Position numbers and translations under genes: made by a program. From the NCBI RefSeq assembly GCF_001686985.1, contig NZ_CP015318.1, positions 2,602,001-2,666,000 on the forward strand: a stretch of DNA of 64,000 bases, read 5' to 3'. The notes beneath the pieces are model-generated. The model ran no database searches, was not told where the DNA came from, and saw only the letters and a list, made by a program, of their open reading frames with translations. The DNA is from Mesorhizobium amorphae CCNWGS0123 (lineage in GTDB: Bacteria > Pseudomonadota > Alphaproteobacteria > Rhizobiales > Rhizobiaceae). Positions 36,423-46,316 of this stretch are shown here, piece by piece (within the stretch, counting starts at the first letter, position 1; every line of letters starts with the position of its first letter).

Positions 36423-36865
36423 TGTTTCTTGGTCTCCGGCGGATAGATCACACCCTTGCGGATGATGATGTTGGCGTAGAGCCTGGGTTCGCTGGTCGCC
36501 ACGATCGCGTGCGCGGCCTTGACCCGTGCATAGAAGTCGGGACCGGCCAGCGCAACCACCTTGTGGCCCGGCGCGCGCCTGGCGCAGACCGCCTCCATCT
36601 CGTGATGAACCGGATCGGCAAGCGTGGGATCGCCCTTGACCGAGGCGCGAAACAGCGCTTCCGGCACGGCGTCGTCCACCGGCAGGACGCTCAGTATGGC
36701 GTCGAGCACCGGGACCAGCGAATGACCGTCGGCGCGGATGAGCCGCTTCGCCTGTTCCTCGGCCGGATAATTCCCGTCGACAAGCGCGATCTCGTCGCCA
36801 TGGCCCATGGAGCGCAAAATTGCCAGAAGCTCCGGACCGAGCAGCGCCGGAATGCCGATCAGCAT
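36419..36865 (-). CDS. RbsD/FucU family sugar mutarotase
   Basis: 148 aa. The family interconverts anomers or ring forms of sugars (D-ribose pyranase, L-fucose mutarotase). The N-terminus MLIGIPALLGPELLAILRSMGHGDEIALVDGN, split here only for reading, carries the conserved His of GHGDEI. ATSEPRLYANIIIRKGV is the C-terminal signature. It lies between the ROK regulator and the kinase with a 3 bp gap and a 4 bp overlap. It may speed formation of the anomer used by the kinase or the transporter. Confidence 0.9.
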   Translation of the reverse strand: MLIGIPALLGPELLAILRSMGHGDEIALVDGNYPAEEQAKRLIRADGHSLVPVLDAILSVLPVDDAVPEALFRASVKGDPTLADPVHHEMEAVCARRAPGHKVVALAGPDFYARVKAAHAIVATSEPRLYANIIIRKGVIYPPETKKQ

Positions 36866-36868
36866 GGC

Positions 36869-38092
36869 TCAGGCGCTCCTGGAAATCGTGGTCGAGCCGA
36901 TCAGGAAGCGCTCGGAAAGCGGCAGGCTGGCGCCGCCCAGCGCCCGCGCATGGATGCCGACCGTGCCTTCGCGCACGGCGGGAAGCTTGAGGCCTTCGCC
37001 GTCGATCCTGCCGATCGCCTCGATGACGGCATCGACGAGGCGGCGGCGTACGGTGAGCGGCATCCAGCCGTCGATCACCGCCGCTTCGAAATCGATCACC
37101 GAGGACGCCGCGACGATGGCATAAGCGAGCGCCTGGGAGGCGGTGGCGATCCACGTGTCGAGCTCGTCGCCGATGTCGCCCCAGTCCTGCGGCGAAGTCC
37201 ACAGATGCGAAGCCTCGACGCCGCGCCCATTGAGCGCCTTTTCCAGCATGGCGATCGAGGCGACGTCGATCAGCTGCGTCGGCTTGCCGTCGGGTCCGGG
37301 CACTGGCATTGAACCCAGCGCGCCGGCATTGCCCGTCGGACCGCCGAAAAGCCGGCCGTTGAGCACGATGCCGCCGCCGGCAAAGGCGCCGATATAGAAA
37401 TAGACGAAGTCGCGCGCCGCCGCTTGGCCGAAGACAAGTTCGGCGCCGCAGGCCGAAGTGGCGTCGTTCTGCAGATAGACCGGAAAATCGCACTGTGCCT
37501 GGATGTCTGAGCGGATGTCGCGATGGCGCCATTCGTCCATGACCTCGCGCGGCGCACCCGCCGTGTCGGCCCAGTTCCACAGTTCGAACGGCATGGCGAT
37601 GCCAAGCCCTGCGATGCGCTTGTCCTGCGCCGGCGTCAGTTCGCCGCGCATCGTCTTCATGCCGGCGGTGACGAATTCCACCGTCTCGCGCGGCGCCGGA
37701 TAGCGGTAGGAGTGGTGCAGCATCGAGCGCACGGTGCCGAGGAAGTCGATCAGCACCAACTCGGCGCTGCGACGGCCGATCTTGAGGCCGATGAAGAAGG
37801 CGCCTTCGGGATTGAGCGCCATGGGGATGGAGGGTTGGCCGATCTTGCCGCGCAGCGGCGCTTGGCGCACGAGCAGGCTGTCTTCTTCCAGTTCGCGCAT
37901 GATGACCGAGACGGTCTGCGCCGAAAGGCCGGTCATGCGCGCTATGTCGGATTTGGCCAGGCTGCCATGCTGGCGCACGAGCGACAGCACCAGCCGCTCA
38001 TTGTGGTCGCGCATCCCGCTCTGGTTGGTGCCACGGTGCAGACGGCTCTCGGCTGCCTCGGGCGAACCGTGCCTCGCAATGCCGGTCTCCAC
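36869..38092 (-). CDS. frcR: ROK family transcriptional regulator of the sugar-uptake genes (FrcR-like)
   Basis: 407 aa from GTG 38092, chosen because GGGAGG is seven bases upstream; the frame is open to 38161. An N-terminal winged helix-turn-helix ([20 protein letters not shown], about residues 47-66) precedes a ROK sugar-binding domain with [11 protein letters not shown] and [17 protein letters not shown]. The zinc-binding cysteine cluster typical of many ROK proteins is not obvious. It is divergent from frcB and should bind the palindrome at 38155-38192. In Sinorhizobium meliloti a ROK gene accompanies frcBCA in the same way. Confidence 0.88.
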   Translation of the reverse strand: METGIARHGSPEAAESRLHRGTNQSGMRDHNERLVLSLVRQHGSLAKSDIARMTGLSAQTVSVIMRELEEDSLLVRQAPLRGKIGQPSIPMALNPEGAFFIGLKIGRRSAELVLIDFLGTVRSMLHHSYRYPAPRETVEFVTAGMKTMRGELTPAQDKRIAGLGIAMPFELWNWADTAGAPREVMDEWRHRDIRSDIQAQCDFPVYLQNDATSACGAELVFGQAAARDFVYFYIGAFAGGGIVLNGRLFGGPTGNAGALGSMPVPGPDGKPTQLIDVASIAMLEKALNGRGVEASHLWTSPQDWGDIGDELDTWIATASQALAYAIVAASSVIDFEAAVIDGWMPLTVRRRLVDAVIEAIGRIDGEGLKLPAVREGTVGIHARALGGASLPLSERFLIGSTTISRSA

Positions 38093-38154
38093 CCTTGTTC
38101 CTCCCGTCGTTTCCCCACACTGCTTTTGGGCCAGAATGGGCGAACGAGGCAAGT

Positions 38155-38192
38155 GTGTCAATAATAAATAAGAGTGATTTAATTATTGACAC
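38155..38192. promoter_or_regulatory. operator-like palindrome with two outward TTGACA boxes
   Basis: GTGTCAATAAT (38155-38165) and ATTATTGACAC (38182-38192) are perfect 11 bp inverted repeats separated by 16 bp of A+T-rich DNA. Each arm contains TTGACA reading outward: 38186-38191 on the plus strand toward frcB, and 38161-38156 on the minus strand toward the ROK gene. On the minus side CATTCT lies 17 bp further, a poor -10. One bound repressor dimer could cover both -35 boxes. Confidence 0.65.
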
Positions 38193-38304
38193 GCCACGCG
38201 GACTGGTGTCTGTTGGGGCAGCGTCCACGCTGGGAGAATATCGTTGGATGCGCTTGAGATGCCGGTTGGCCGGCATCCTGAATGGTTCCCATGGGAGGAA
38301 GATC

Positions 38305-39339
38305 GTGACCAAGTCAAAACTGTTGAAATCCACCGTGTTTGCCGCGGCCGGCCTCGGCCTGATGGCTTTTGCATCGACGGCATCGGCCGCCGGTGTCGGC
38401 GCCTGCCTGATCACCAAGACCGACACCAACCCCTTCTTCGTCAAGATGAAGGAAGGCGCCACCGCCAAGGCCAAGGAGCTCGGCGTCGATCTCAAGACCT
38501 ACGCCGGCAAGATCGACGGCGACAGCGAGAGCCAGGTGGCGGCGATCGAGAGCTGCATCGCCGACGGCGCCAAGGGTATCCTGATCACCGCTTCCGACAC
38601 CAAGGGCATCGTGCCGACGGTGAAGAAGGCGCGTGACGCAGGCCTGCTGGTGATCGCGCTCGACACCCCGCTTGATCCGATCGACGCCGCCGACGCGACC
38701 TTTGCCACGGACAATCTGGAAGCCGGAAAGCTGATCGGCGCCTGGGCCGCCGCGACGCTCGGCGACAAGGCCAAGGACGCCAAGATCGGCTTCCTCGACC
38801 TGTCGCCCTCGCAGCCGACGGTGGACGTGCTGCGCGACCAGGGCTTCATGATGGGTTACGGCATCGACGTGAAGGACCCCAACAAGATCGGCGACGAGGA
38901 TGATCCGCGCATCGTCGGCCATGATGTGACCAACGGCAACGAAGAGGGTGGCCGCAAGGCGATGGAAAACCTTCTGCAGAAGGACAATACCATCAACGTC
39001 ATCCACACCATCAACGAGCCAGCCGCTGTCGGCGCCTACCAGGCGCTCAAAGCCGTCGGTCTCGAAAGCCAGGTGCTGATCGTCTCGGTCGACGGCGGCT
39101 GCCCTGGCGTGAAGTCGGTGACCGAAGGCGTGATCGGCGCCACCTCGCAGCAATATCCGCTGCAGATGGCGGCGCTTGGCATCGAGGCGATCGCCGCTTT
39201 CGCCAAGGACGGCACCAAGCCGAAGCCGACCGAAGGTAAGAACTTCTTCGACACCGGCGTCAACCTCGTCACCGACAAGCCGGCCAACGGCGTGAAATCC
39301 ATCGACACCAAGGAAGGCCTCGCCAAGTGCTGGGGCTGA
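38305..39339 (+). CDS. frcB: fructose-type ABC transporter substrate-binding protein FrcB
   Basis: 344 aa from GTG 38305 with GGAGGAA upstream. A signal peptide runs to about A28 (FASTASA), so the mature protein is periplasmic. It belongs to the ribose/fructose-binding periplasmic family, with [19 protein letters not shown] after the signal, [10 protein letters not shown] and [13 protein letters not shown]. With FrcC and FrcA it takes up fructose, and in S. meliloti also ribose and mannose. A stable hairpin follows the stop. Confidence 0.9.
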   Translation: MTKSKLLKSTVFAAAGLGLMAFASTASAAGVGACLITKTDTNPFFVKMKEGATAKAKELGVDLKTYAGKIDGDSESQVAAIESCIADGAKGILITASDTKGIVPTVKKARDAGLLVIALDTPLDPIDAADATFATDNLEAGKLIGAWAAATLGDKAKDAKIGFLDLSPSQPTVDVLRDQGFMMGYGIDVKDPNKIGDEDDPRIVGHDVTNGNEEGGRKAMENLLQKDNTINVIHTINEPAAVGAYQALKAVGLESQVLIVSVDGGCPGVKSVTEGVIGATSQQYPLQMAALGIEAIAAFAKDGTKPKPTEGKNFFDTGVNLVTDKPANGVKSIDTKEGLAKCWG

Positions 39340-39368
39340 TGGCTGCCTGACAGCCAGCAACAACCTGA

Positions 39369-39393
39369 CGGCCGGGGGCTTGATCCCCGGCCG
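39369..39393 (+). terminator. GC-rich hairpin between frcB and frcC
   Basis: CGGCCGGGG (39369-39377), loop of seven and CCCCGGCCG (39385-39393) make a perfect 9 bp stem without a T-run. In binding-protein transporters such structures usually stabilise the upstream message or reduce read-through, giving more binding protein than membrane subunits. Confidence 0.65.
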
Positions 39394-39494
39394 CATCGGG
39401 TGGACGATGTGTCACTGTAAACGCGAATAATCCCGGCAGCAGACCGGAAAGGCGTGGACGGGCGTCGGCATGTGGCCGAGCCCAGGGAGGAAAC

Positions 39495-40556
39495 ATGGCT
39501 CAGGCTCAGGAATTCGAGAAGGTTCTCTCGGGCAGCGATACAAGCGTTGCCGCGTTTGACGAGCACAAATCGGCCGTCAAGCGCGCTCAGCATTTCCTGC
39601 ATTCCACGCCGGCCGCGGTGCCGCTGATCGTGCTGGTCCTGTCGATCATCATTTTCGGTATCACCATCGGCGGGCGTTTCTTTTCATCCTATACGCTGAC
39701 GCTGATCCTGCAGCAGATCGCCATTGTCGGCATTCTCGGCGCGGCACAGACGCTGGTCATCCTGACCGCCGGCATCGACCTGTCGGTCGGCGTCATCATG
39801 GTGATTTCGGCCGTGATCATGGGCAATTGCGCGGTCACCTACGGTATGCCGGCCATTCTTGCGGTAACCATCGGCCTTGCCGCTGGTGGTGCCTGCGGCC
39901 TGCTCAACGGGGTGCTGGTCGCCTACATGAAGCTGCCGCCCTTCATCGTGACGCTTGGCACCTGGAACATCGTCATGGCCACCAACTTCATCTATTCGGC
40001 CAATGAGACGATCCGCGACACCGACGTCGACACCCAGGCGCCGCTGCTGCACCTGTTTGCCCTGAGCTTCAAGGTCGGCACGGCCGTGCTGACGCTCGGC
40101 GTCATTGCCATGGTCGTGTTGGTGATGGTCCTCTGGTACGTGCTCAACCACACCGCATGGGGGCGTCATGTCTACGCCGTCGGCGACGATCAGGAGGCCG
40201 CGAAACTGTCGGGCATCCAGACCAAGAAGGTGCTGATGACGGTCTACGCCCTTGCCGGGCTGATCGCCGCTTTCGCGGCCTGGGTCTCGATCGGCCGCAA
40301 TGGCTCGATCTCGCCGTCGGCCGCCGTGACCGACTACAATCTGCAGGCCATCACCGCGACGGTGATCGGCGGTATTTCTCTGTTCGGCGGACGCGGCTCG
40401 ATCCTCGGCACGCTGTTTGGCGCCATGATCGTCGGCGTCGTCTCGATGGGCCTCAACATGCTTGGCGCCGATCCGCAATGGAAAGTGCTGCTCACCGGCG
40501 TGCTGATCATCGGCGCCGTGGCGATCGATCAATGGATCAGAAAGGTTTCGGCATAG
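39495..40556 (+). CDS. frcC: fructose ABC transporter permease FrcC
   Basis: 353 aa with about nine hydrophobic segments. GGGAGGAAAC precedes the ATG. The soluble N-terminus AQEFEKVLSGSDTSVAAFD closely resembles S. meliloti FrcC as I remember it. LILQQIAIVGILGAAQTLVI, TAGIDLSVGVIMVISA and ITATVIGGISLFGGRGSI are signatures of the ribose/fructose permease family (BPD_transp_2). It forms the membrane channel with FrcA as motor. Confidence 0.93.
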   Translation: MAQAQEFEKVLSGSDTSVAAFDEHKSAVKRAQHFLHSTPAAVPLIVLVLSIIIFGITIGGRFFSSYTLTLILQQIAIVGILGAAQTLVILTAGIDLSVGVIMVISAVIMGNCAVTYGMPAILAVTIGLAAGGACGLLNGVLVAYMKLPPFIVTLGTWNIVMATNFIYSANETIRDTDVDTQAPLLHLFALSFKVGTAVLTLGVIAMVVLVMVLWYVLNHTAWGRHVYAVGDDQEAAKLSGIQTKKVLMTVYALAGLIAAFAAWVSIGRNGSISPSAAVTDYNLQAITATVIGGISLFGGRGSILGTLFGAMIVGVVSMGLNMLGADPQWKVLLTGVLIIGAVAIDQWIRKVSA

Positions 40557-40558
40557 TC

Positions 40559-41341
40559 ATGACCCAGGAACCCATCCTCACCGCGCGCGGCCTGGTCAAG
40601 CGCTATGGCCGCGTCACCGCCCTCGACAATGCCGATTTCGACCTCTATCCGGGCGAAATCCTTGCTGTCATCGGCGACAACGGCGCCGGCAAGTCATCGC
40701 TGATCAAGGCGATTTCCGGCGCGGCCGTGCCCGACGAAGGTGAAATCCGGCTTGAAGGCAAACCCGTTGCCTTCAAGTCACCGATGGAGGCCCGCGAAGC
40801 CGGCATCGAGACCGTCTACCAGAACCTCGCACTGTCGCCGGCACTGTCGATCGCCGACAACATGTTTCTCGGCCGCGAAATCCGCAAGCCGGGCCCGCTC
40901 GGCAACTGGTTTCGCATGCTCGACCGTCCGGCGATGGAAAAGCGCGCCCGCGACAAGTTGACCGAACTCGGCCTGATGACCATCCAGAACATCAGCCAGG
41001 CGGTGGAAACGCTCTCGGGCGGCCAGCGCCAGGGCGTCGCGGTGGCGCGCGCTGCTGCCTTCGGCAGTCGCGTCGTGATCATGGACGAGCCGACGGCCGC
41101 CCTTGGTGTCAAGGAAAGCCGCCGCGTGCTGGAATTGATCCTCGACGTCAAGAAGCGTGGCCTGCCGATCGTGCTCATCTCGCACAACATGCCGCATGTC
41201 TTCGAGGTCGCGGACCGCATCCACATCCACCGGCTCGGCCGACGACTCTGCGTCGTCGACCCGAAGCAGATTTCCATGTCGGATGCCGTGGCCCTGATGA
41301 CCGGCGCCAAGAAGCCGCCCGAGGACGCACTGGCGGCCTGA
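40559..41341 (+). CDS. frcA: fructose ABC transporter ATPase FrcA
   Basis: 260 aa from ATG 40559, two bases after the frcC stop. A single ATPase domain: Walker A GDNGAGKSS near residue 39, signature LSGGQRQGVAVARA, Walker B VVIMDEPTAALG and the switch His in LISHNMPHVF. Most ribose-type ATPases (RbsA) have two such domains. A single-domain ATPase is the known FrcA arrangement. Confidence 0.93.
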   Translation: MTQEPILTARGLVKRYGRVTALDNADFDLYPGEILAVIGDNGAGKSSLIKAISGAAVPDEGEIRLEGKPVAFKSPMEAREAGIETVYQNLALSPALSIADNMFLGREIRKPGPLGNWFRMLDRPAMEKRARDKLTELGLMTIQNISQAVETLSGGQRQGVAVARAAAFGSRVVIMDEPTAALGVKESRRVLELILDVKKRGLPIVLISHNMPHVFEVADRIHIHRLGRRLCVVDPKQISMSDAVALMTGAKKPPEDALAA

Positions 41342-41399
41342 TCTGCATCGACGGGTAAATTGCCGCAGGGGAGCCAGGTGGTTTCCTGATCTAAATCGA

Positions 41400-41427
41400 T
41401 TGAACATATGCTGCAATGCACTAGGAT
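41400..41427 (+). promoter_or_regulatory. candidate promoter of the glycogen operon
   Basis: TTGAAC at 41400-41405 and TAGGAT at 41422-41427 with a 16 bp spacer, about 56 bp before the glgP start. It is weak evidence on its own. Confidence 0.35.
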
Positions 41428-41483
41428 GGGCTGGGACTAGCGGTGAAAGCCGGTATGATCGCGGTACGATCACGAGAGGCAGC

Positions 41484-43946
41484 ATGACGCGCACGATGAC
41501 ATCCCAAGCCCCCGTCCTCGAAATCCCAGACCCCAAGACGCTCGCTGACGAAGTCCTGCTGGCGCTCAAATACAGGGTTGGCAAAGGCACCAACGTCGCC
41601 ACGCAATACGACTGGCTGACCGCCTCGATCAAGGTCGTCCGCGACCGCATCGTCGATCACTGGATGCAGGCGACGCAGGAGGCCTACGCCCAGCAGGAAA
41701 AGCGCGTCTACTATCTGTCGCTGGAATTCCTCATTGGCCGCCTGATGCGCGATGCCTTTTCCAATCTCGGCCTGATGGACAATATGCGCGAGGCGCTCAA
41801 GTCTCTCGGCGTCGACCTCGACCTCATCGCCGGGCTCGAACCGGATGCAGCGCTTGGTAATGGCGGTCTCGGCCGGCTCGCCGCCTGCTTCATGGAAAGC
41901 ATGGCCACCGTCGACATTCCCGCGCATGGCTACGGCATACGCTACGCCAACGGCATGTTCCGCCAGGAGATCCATGATGGCTGGCAGGTGGAGCTGCCCG
42001 AAACCTGGCTCGACCATGGCAATCCTTGGGAGTTCGAGCGCCGCGAGCGCTCCTTCGAGGTCGGCTTCGGTGGCTCGGTCGAGTCGATCACCACGAAGGA
42101 CGGCCGGCTCGAACGCCACGTCTGGAAACCGACCGAGCATGTGCTGGCCGTCGCCTACGACACGCCGGTGGTCGGCTGGCGGGCCAACCGCGTCAACACG
42201 CTGCGCCTGTGGTCCGGCATGCCGATCGATCCGATCCTGCTCGACAAGTTCAATGCCGGCGACCACATCGGCGCGCTTGCCGAAAGCAACAAGGCCGATG
42301 CCCTGTCGCGCGTGCTCTATCCGGCCGATTCCCACAAGGCCGGGCAGGAGTTGCGGTTGCGGCAGGAGTATTTCTTCTCCACCGCCTCGCTGCAGGACAT
42401 TCTCCAGCGTCATCTCAGCCAATATGGCGATCTGCAGTCGCTGCCTGACAAGGCGGCGATCCATTTGAACGACACCCATCCGGCCATTGCCGTGCCGGAA
42501 CTGATGCGTCTGTTGATGGACGTCCACGGCATGGATTTCGACCAGGCCTGGGACATCACCAAGCGCACTTTCGGCTACACCAACCACACGCTGCTGCCCG
42601 AAGCGCTTGAAAGCTGGCCCGTGCCGCTGTTCGAGCGGCTGCTGCCGCGCCACATGCAGATCGTCTACGCCATCAACGCCGAGGTGCTTCTGGAGGCGCG
42701 CGCCACCAACAAGTTCTCGGGCGAGCAGATCAGCCGCATCTCGCTGATCCAGGAAAATGGCGACCGCCGGGTGCGCATGGGCAATCTGGCCTTTGTCGGT
42801 TCGCACTCGATCAACGGCGTCTCGGCTCTGCATACCGAATTGATGAAGGAGACGGTCTTCGCCGATCTCCACAAGCTCTATCCCAAGCGTATCAACAACA
42901 AGACCAACGGCATCACCCCCAGGCGCTGGCTGATCCAGTGCAATCCCGGCCTCACCGCGCTCACCCGCGAGGCGATCGGCGACCGTTTCCTCGATGACAT
43001 CGATGCGATCAAGGGGCTTGACGCCTTTGCCGACGACGCCGCCTTCCGCGAAAAGTTCGCCGCCGTCAAGCGGGCGAACAAGGCCAGGCTCGCCAATCTG
43101 GTTGCCGACCGGCTCGGCATCAGGCTCGATCCCTCGGCGCTGTTCGACATCCAGGTCAAGCGCATCCACGAATACAAGCGCCAGCTGCTCAACATCCTGG
43201 AAGCGGTGGCGCTCTACGATCAGATCCGCTCGCACCCCGAGCGCGACTGGATGCCGCGCGTGAAATTCTTCGGCGGCAAGGCGGCGCCCAGCTACCACAA
43301 CGCCAAGCTGATCATCAAACTCGCCAACGACGTCGCCAGGGTCATCAACCGCGACCCGGCGGTGCGCGGCCTGCTGAAAGTGGTGTTCGTGCCGAACTAC
43401 AATGTCAGCCTGGCCGAGATCCTGATGCCGGCCGCCGACCTCTCCGAGCAGATCTCGACCGCCGGTATGGAAGCGTCCGGCACCGGCAACATGAAGTTCG
43501 CGCTCAACGGCGCGCTGACCATCGGCACGCTCGACGGCGCCAATGTAGAGATCAAGGAATGCGTCGGCGACGACAACATCTTCATCTTCGGCCTGACCAC
43601 CGCCGAGGTCGCCGAGCGGCGCAACAACGGCTACGATCCGCGCGCCGTGATCGAGGCCTCGCCGGAACTGTCGCAAGCGCTCGCCGCCATCTCGTCGGGC
43701 GTCTTTTCGCCTGACGATCCCGAGCGCTACCGCGAGTTGATCAACGGCCTCTATGGCAGCGACTGGTTCATGGTGGCGGCAGACTTCGACGCCTATGCCG
43801 CCACCCAGCGCGACGTCGACACCGTCTGGCGCAACAGTCCCGACTGGTACGCGCGGGCGATCCGCAATGTCGCTCGCGTCGGCTGGTTCTCGTCCGATCG
43901 CACGATCCGCCAATATGCGAAAGACATCTGGAACGTGCCCGCCTGA
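41484..43946 (+). CDS. glgP: glycogen/maltodextrin phosphorylase GlgP
   Basis: 820 aa from ATG 41484; ATG 41496 is possible. It releases glucose-1-phosphate from alpha-1,4-glucan with phosphate. RVYYLSLEFLIGRLM near residue 73 and GNGGLGRLAACFMESMA near 127 are family blocks. The PLP lysine lies in EASGTGNMKFALNGAL near 670. Length is normal for bacterial phosphorylases. It opens an operon that also holds synthesis genes, so turnover and build-up of glycogen are co-regulated. Confidence 0.95.
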   Translation: MTRTMTSQAPVLEIPDPKTLADEVLLALKYRVGKGTNVATQYDWLTASIKVVRDRIVDHWMQATQEAYAQQEKRVYYLSLEFLIGRLMRDAFSNLGLMDNMREALKSLGVDLDLIAGLEPDAALGNGGLGRLAACFMESMATVDIPAHGYGIRYANGMFRQEIHDGWQVELPETWLDHGNPWEFERRERSFEVGFGGSVESITTKDGRLERHVWKPTEHVLAVAYDTPVVGWRANRVNTLRLWSGMPIDPILLDKFNAGDHIGALAESNKADALSRVLYPADSHKAGQELRLRQEYFFSTASLQDILQRHLSQYGDLQSLPDKAAIHLNDTHPAIAVPELMRLLMDVHGMDFDQAWDITKRTFGYTNHTLLPEALESWPVPLFERLLPRHMQIVYAINAEVLLEARATNKFSGEQISRISLIQENGDRRVRMGNLAFVGSHSINGVSALHTELMKETVFADLHKLYPKRINNKTNGITPRRWLIQCNPGLTALTREAIGDRFLDDIDAIKGLDAFADDAAFREKFAAVKRANKARLANLVADRLGIRLDPSALFDIQVKRIHEYKRQLLNILEAVALYDQIRSHPERDWMPRVKFFGGKAAPSYHNAKLIIKLANDVARVINRDPAVRGLLKVVFVPNYNVSLAEILMPAADLSEQISTAGMEASGTGNMKFALNGALTIGTLDGANVEIKECVGDDNIFIFGLTTAEVAERRNNGYDPRAVIEASPELSQALAAISSGVFSPDDPERYRELINGLYGSDWFMVAADFDAYAATQRDVDTVWRNSPDWYARAIRNVARVGWFSSDRTIRQYAKDIWNVPA

Positions 43947-43982
43947 TATGCTTGCATGAGACCACGAACAATGTGGTCGGCG

Positions 43983-44029
43983 TGCATGTCGCCCAAAAGT
44001 GTGCAGCGGTTTTGGGACGACGACATGCA
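43983..44029. repeat. palindromic repeat TGCATGTCG...CGACATGCA
   Basis: TGCATGTCG (43983-43991) and CGACATGCA (44021-44029), with the inner pair CCCAAAA/TTTTGGG, form a nested palindrome between glgP and glgB. It is the compact form of the element at 35191-35260. Confidence 0.8.
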
Positions 44030-44067
44030 CAACAACAAAGGTGCCGCCCGGGGAGGGTAACTGCCTG

Positions 44068-46281
44068 ATGAGGAAGCCGCGCGCGACCGCTGCGACAAGC
44101 GGGCCGGACGGACTGGCGCCAGCCGGCGATGTCGCGGCGATTGTCGCCGGCACGCATGGCGATCCATTCGCGGTGCTGGGCGTGCATGAAGCCGGTAAGG
44201 GCTTTGTCGCCCGCTGCTTCGTGCCGCATGCCGAGTTCGTCACCGCCTATACGCTGACCGGCAAGAATGCCGGCGAACTGTCCCGGCGCGACGATGGCGG
44301 TTTCTTCGAGGGCAAGCTGTCGCTCAGGAAACGCCAGCCGCTGCGCTATCACGCCAGGAATGCCGGCGGCGACTGGTGGCTGACCGATCCCTATTCCTTC
44401 GGTCCGGTGCTCGGCCCGCTGGACGATTACTATATCGCCCAGGGATCGCACCTCAGGCTGTTCGACAAGCTCGGCGCTCATCTCATCGACCATGAGGGCG
44501 CGTCGGGCGTGCATTTCGCCGTCTGGGCGCCCAATGCGCGGCGCGTCTCGGTGGTCGGCGACTTCAACGAATGGGATGGTCGCAGGCATACGATGCGCGA
44601 CCGCCGCGACACCGGCATCTGGGAGCTGTTCATTCCCGACATCGGCGCCGGCCGGCCCTACAAATACGAGATCATCGCGCCCGATGGCGTGCGCCTGCCG
44701 CTCAAGGCCGATCCGTTCGCCTTCAAATCCGAGCTGCGCCCGGCCACCGCTTCGGTGACGGCGGTGCCACCGGCGCACGAATGGGGCGACGAAGCGCACC
44801 GCAATTTCTGGCGCAATGCCGATCCCCGCCGCGAGGCGATATCGATCTACGAGGTCCATGCCGGCTCGTGGCAGCTGCGCGACGACGGCACATTCCTGTC
44901 ATGGGACGAACTCGCCGACCGGCTGATCCCTTATGTCGCCGAAACCGGTTTCACCCATATCGAGTTCATGCCGATCTCCGAACACCCCTATGATCCGTCC
45001 TGGGGTTATCAGACGACCGGCCTCTACGCGCCGTCGGCCCGCTTCGGCGATCCGGACGGTTTTGCCCGTTTCGTCGATGGCGCCCATCGGGCCGGCATCG
45101 GCGTCATCCTCGACTGGGTGCCGGCGCATTTCCCGGTCGACGCGCATGGGTTGGCCAATTTCGACGGCACCGCGCTCTACGAGCATGCCGACCCGCGCAA
45201 GGGTTTTCATCCCGACTGGAACACGGCGATCTACAATTTCGGCCGCCGCGAGGTGGTGTCTTTCCTCGTCAACAACGCGCTGTTCTGGGCCGAGAAATAC
45301 CATGTCGACGGTTTGCGCGTCGATGCGGTCGCCTCGATGCTCTACCTCGATTATTCGCGCAAGGCCGGCGAATGGATCCCCAACGAGAAAGGCGGACGCG
45401 AAAATCTCGAAGCGGTCAGCTTCCTGCAGAAGATGAACAAGGAGATCTACGGCCATCATCCCGGCGTGATGACCATCGCCGAGGAATCGACCTCATGGCC
45501 GAAGGTGTCGCAGCCGGTGCATGAGGGCGGCCTGGGCTTCGGCTTCAAGTGGAACATGGGCTTCATGCACGACACGCTGGAGTATTTCTCCAAGGAGCCG
45601 ATCTTCCGCAAGCATCACCACAACGACATCACCTTCGGCCTGGTCTACGCCTTCTCCGAGAATTTCGTTCTGCCGCTCTCCCATGACGAGGTCGTGCACG
45701 GCAAGGGCACGCTGCTCGGCAAGATGGCCGGTGACGACTGGCAGAAATTCGCGACGCTGCGCGCCTATTACGCCTTCATGTGGGGCTATCCCGGCAAGAA
45801 GCTGCTGTTCATGGGCCAGGAATTCGCGCAGCGCCGCGAGTGGAGCGAGGCGCGCGCGCTCGACTGGAACCTGCTCGATTTCAGGCTGCATCGCGGCGTC
45901 TGGCAGACCGTGCGCGACCTCAACTACCTCTACCGTTCGCGCCCGGCGCTGCATGCGCGCGACTGCGAGCCGGAGGGGTTCTCGTGGCTGATCGTCGACG
46001 ACAGCGCCAACTCGGTGTTTGCCTGGCTGCGCAGCGCGCCGGGCGGCAACCCGATCGCCGTCATTTCCAACTTCACGCCGGTGGCTCGCGACAATTACCG
46101 CGTGGCGTTGCCGCAGGCCGGCAAATGGCGCGAGATCATCAACACGGATGCTTCGGACTATGGCGGTTCGGGCCAGGGCAATGGCGGCGAGGTCGAGGCA
46201 CGGGCGGAAGGAGGAGGCATATCGGTGACGATGCTTTTGCCGCCGCTGTCGACGACCATGCTCGAATTTGTTCCGGACTGA
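44068..46281 (+). CDS. glgB: 1,4-alpha-glucan branching enzyme GlgB
   Basis: 737 aa from ATG 44068 with GGGGAGGG upstream. It introduces alpha-1,6 branches into glycogen. The N-terminal carbohydrate-binding CBM48 region contains [22 protein letters not shown]. The GH13 catalytic residues are the Asp in [12 protein letters not shown] near 420, the Glu in [10 protein letters not shown] near 470 and the Asp in [10 protein letters not shown] near 537, close to the E. coli positions. The frame extends upstream through the palindromic repeat but that part is not protein-like. Confidence 0.95.
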   Translation: MRKPRATAATSGPDGLAPAGDVAAIVAGTHGDPFAVLGVHEAGKGFVARCFVPHAEFVTAYTLTGKNAGELSRRDDGGFFEGKLSLRKRQPLRYHARNAGGDWWLTDPYSFGPVLGPLDDYYIAQGSHLRLFDKLGAHLIDHEGASGVHFAVWAPNARRVSVVGDFNEWDGRRHTMRDRRDTGIWELFIPDIGAGRPYKYEIIAPDGVRLPLKADPFAFKSELRPATASVTAVPPAHEWGDEAHRNFWRNADPRREAISIYEVHAGSWQLRDDGTFLSWDELADRLIPYVAETGFTHIEFMPISEHPYDPSWGYQTTGLYAPSARFGDPDGFARFVDGAHRAGIGVILDWVPAHFPVDAHGLANFDGTALYEHADPRKGFHPDWNTAIYNFGRREVVSFLVNNALFWAEKYHVDGLRVDAVASMLYLDYSRKAGEWIPNEKGGRENLEAVSFLQKMNKEIYGHHPGVMTIAEESTSWPKVSQPVHEGGLGFGFKWNMGFMHDTLEYFSKEPIFRKHHHNDITFGLVYAFSENFVLPLSHDEVVHGKGTLLGKMAGDDWQKFATLRAYYAFMWGYPGKKLLFMGQEFAQRREWSEARALDWNLLDFRLHRGVWQTVRDLNYLYRSRPALHARDCEPEGFSWLIVDDSANSVFAWLRSAPGGNPIAVISNFTPVARDNYRVALPQAGKWREIINTDASDYGGSGQGNGGEVEARAEGGGISVTMLLPPLSTTMLEFVPD

Positions 46282-46302
46282 GTGATGTTTCAGACTGAGT
46301 GA
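46276..46302. repeat. 10 bp direct repeat at the glgB stop
   Basis: GACTGAGTGA occurs at 46276-46285, including the glgB stop, and again at 46293-46302, a 17 bp period. It resembles the duplication at the bioY stop but is shorter, so chance is possible. Confidence 0.45.
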
Positions 46303-46316
46303 CTTGGGAGGGTAAT

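Noticed and set aside
41421..44243. 940-codon minus-strand frame opposite glgP
   Set aside because: glgP has full-length catalytic motifs on the plus strand. The antisense translation is rich in Arg, His, Val and Asp without recognisable domains.
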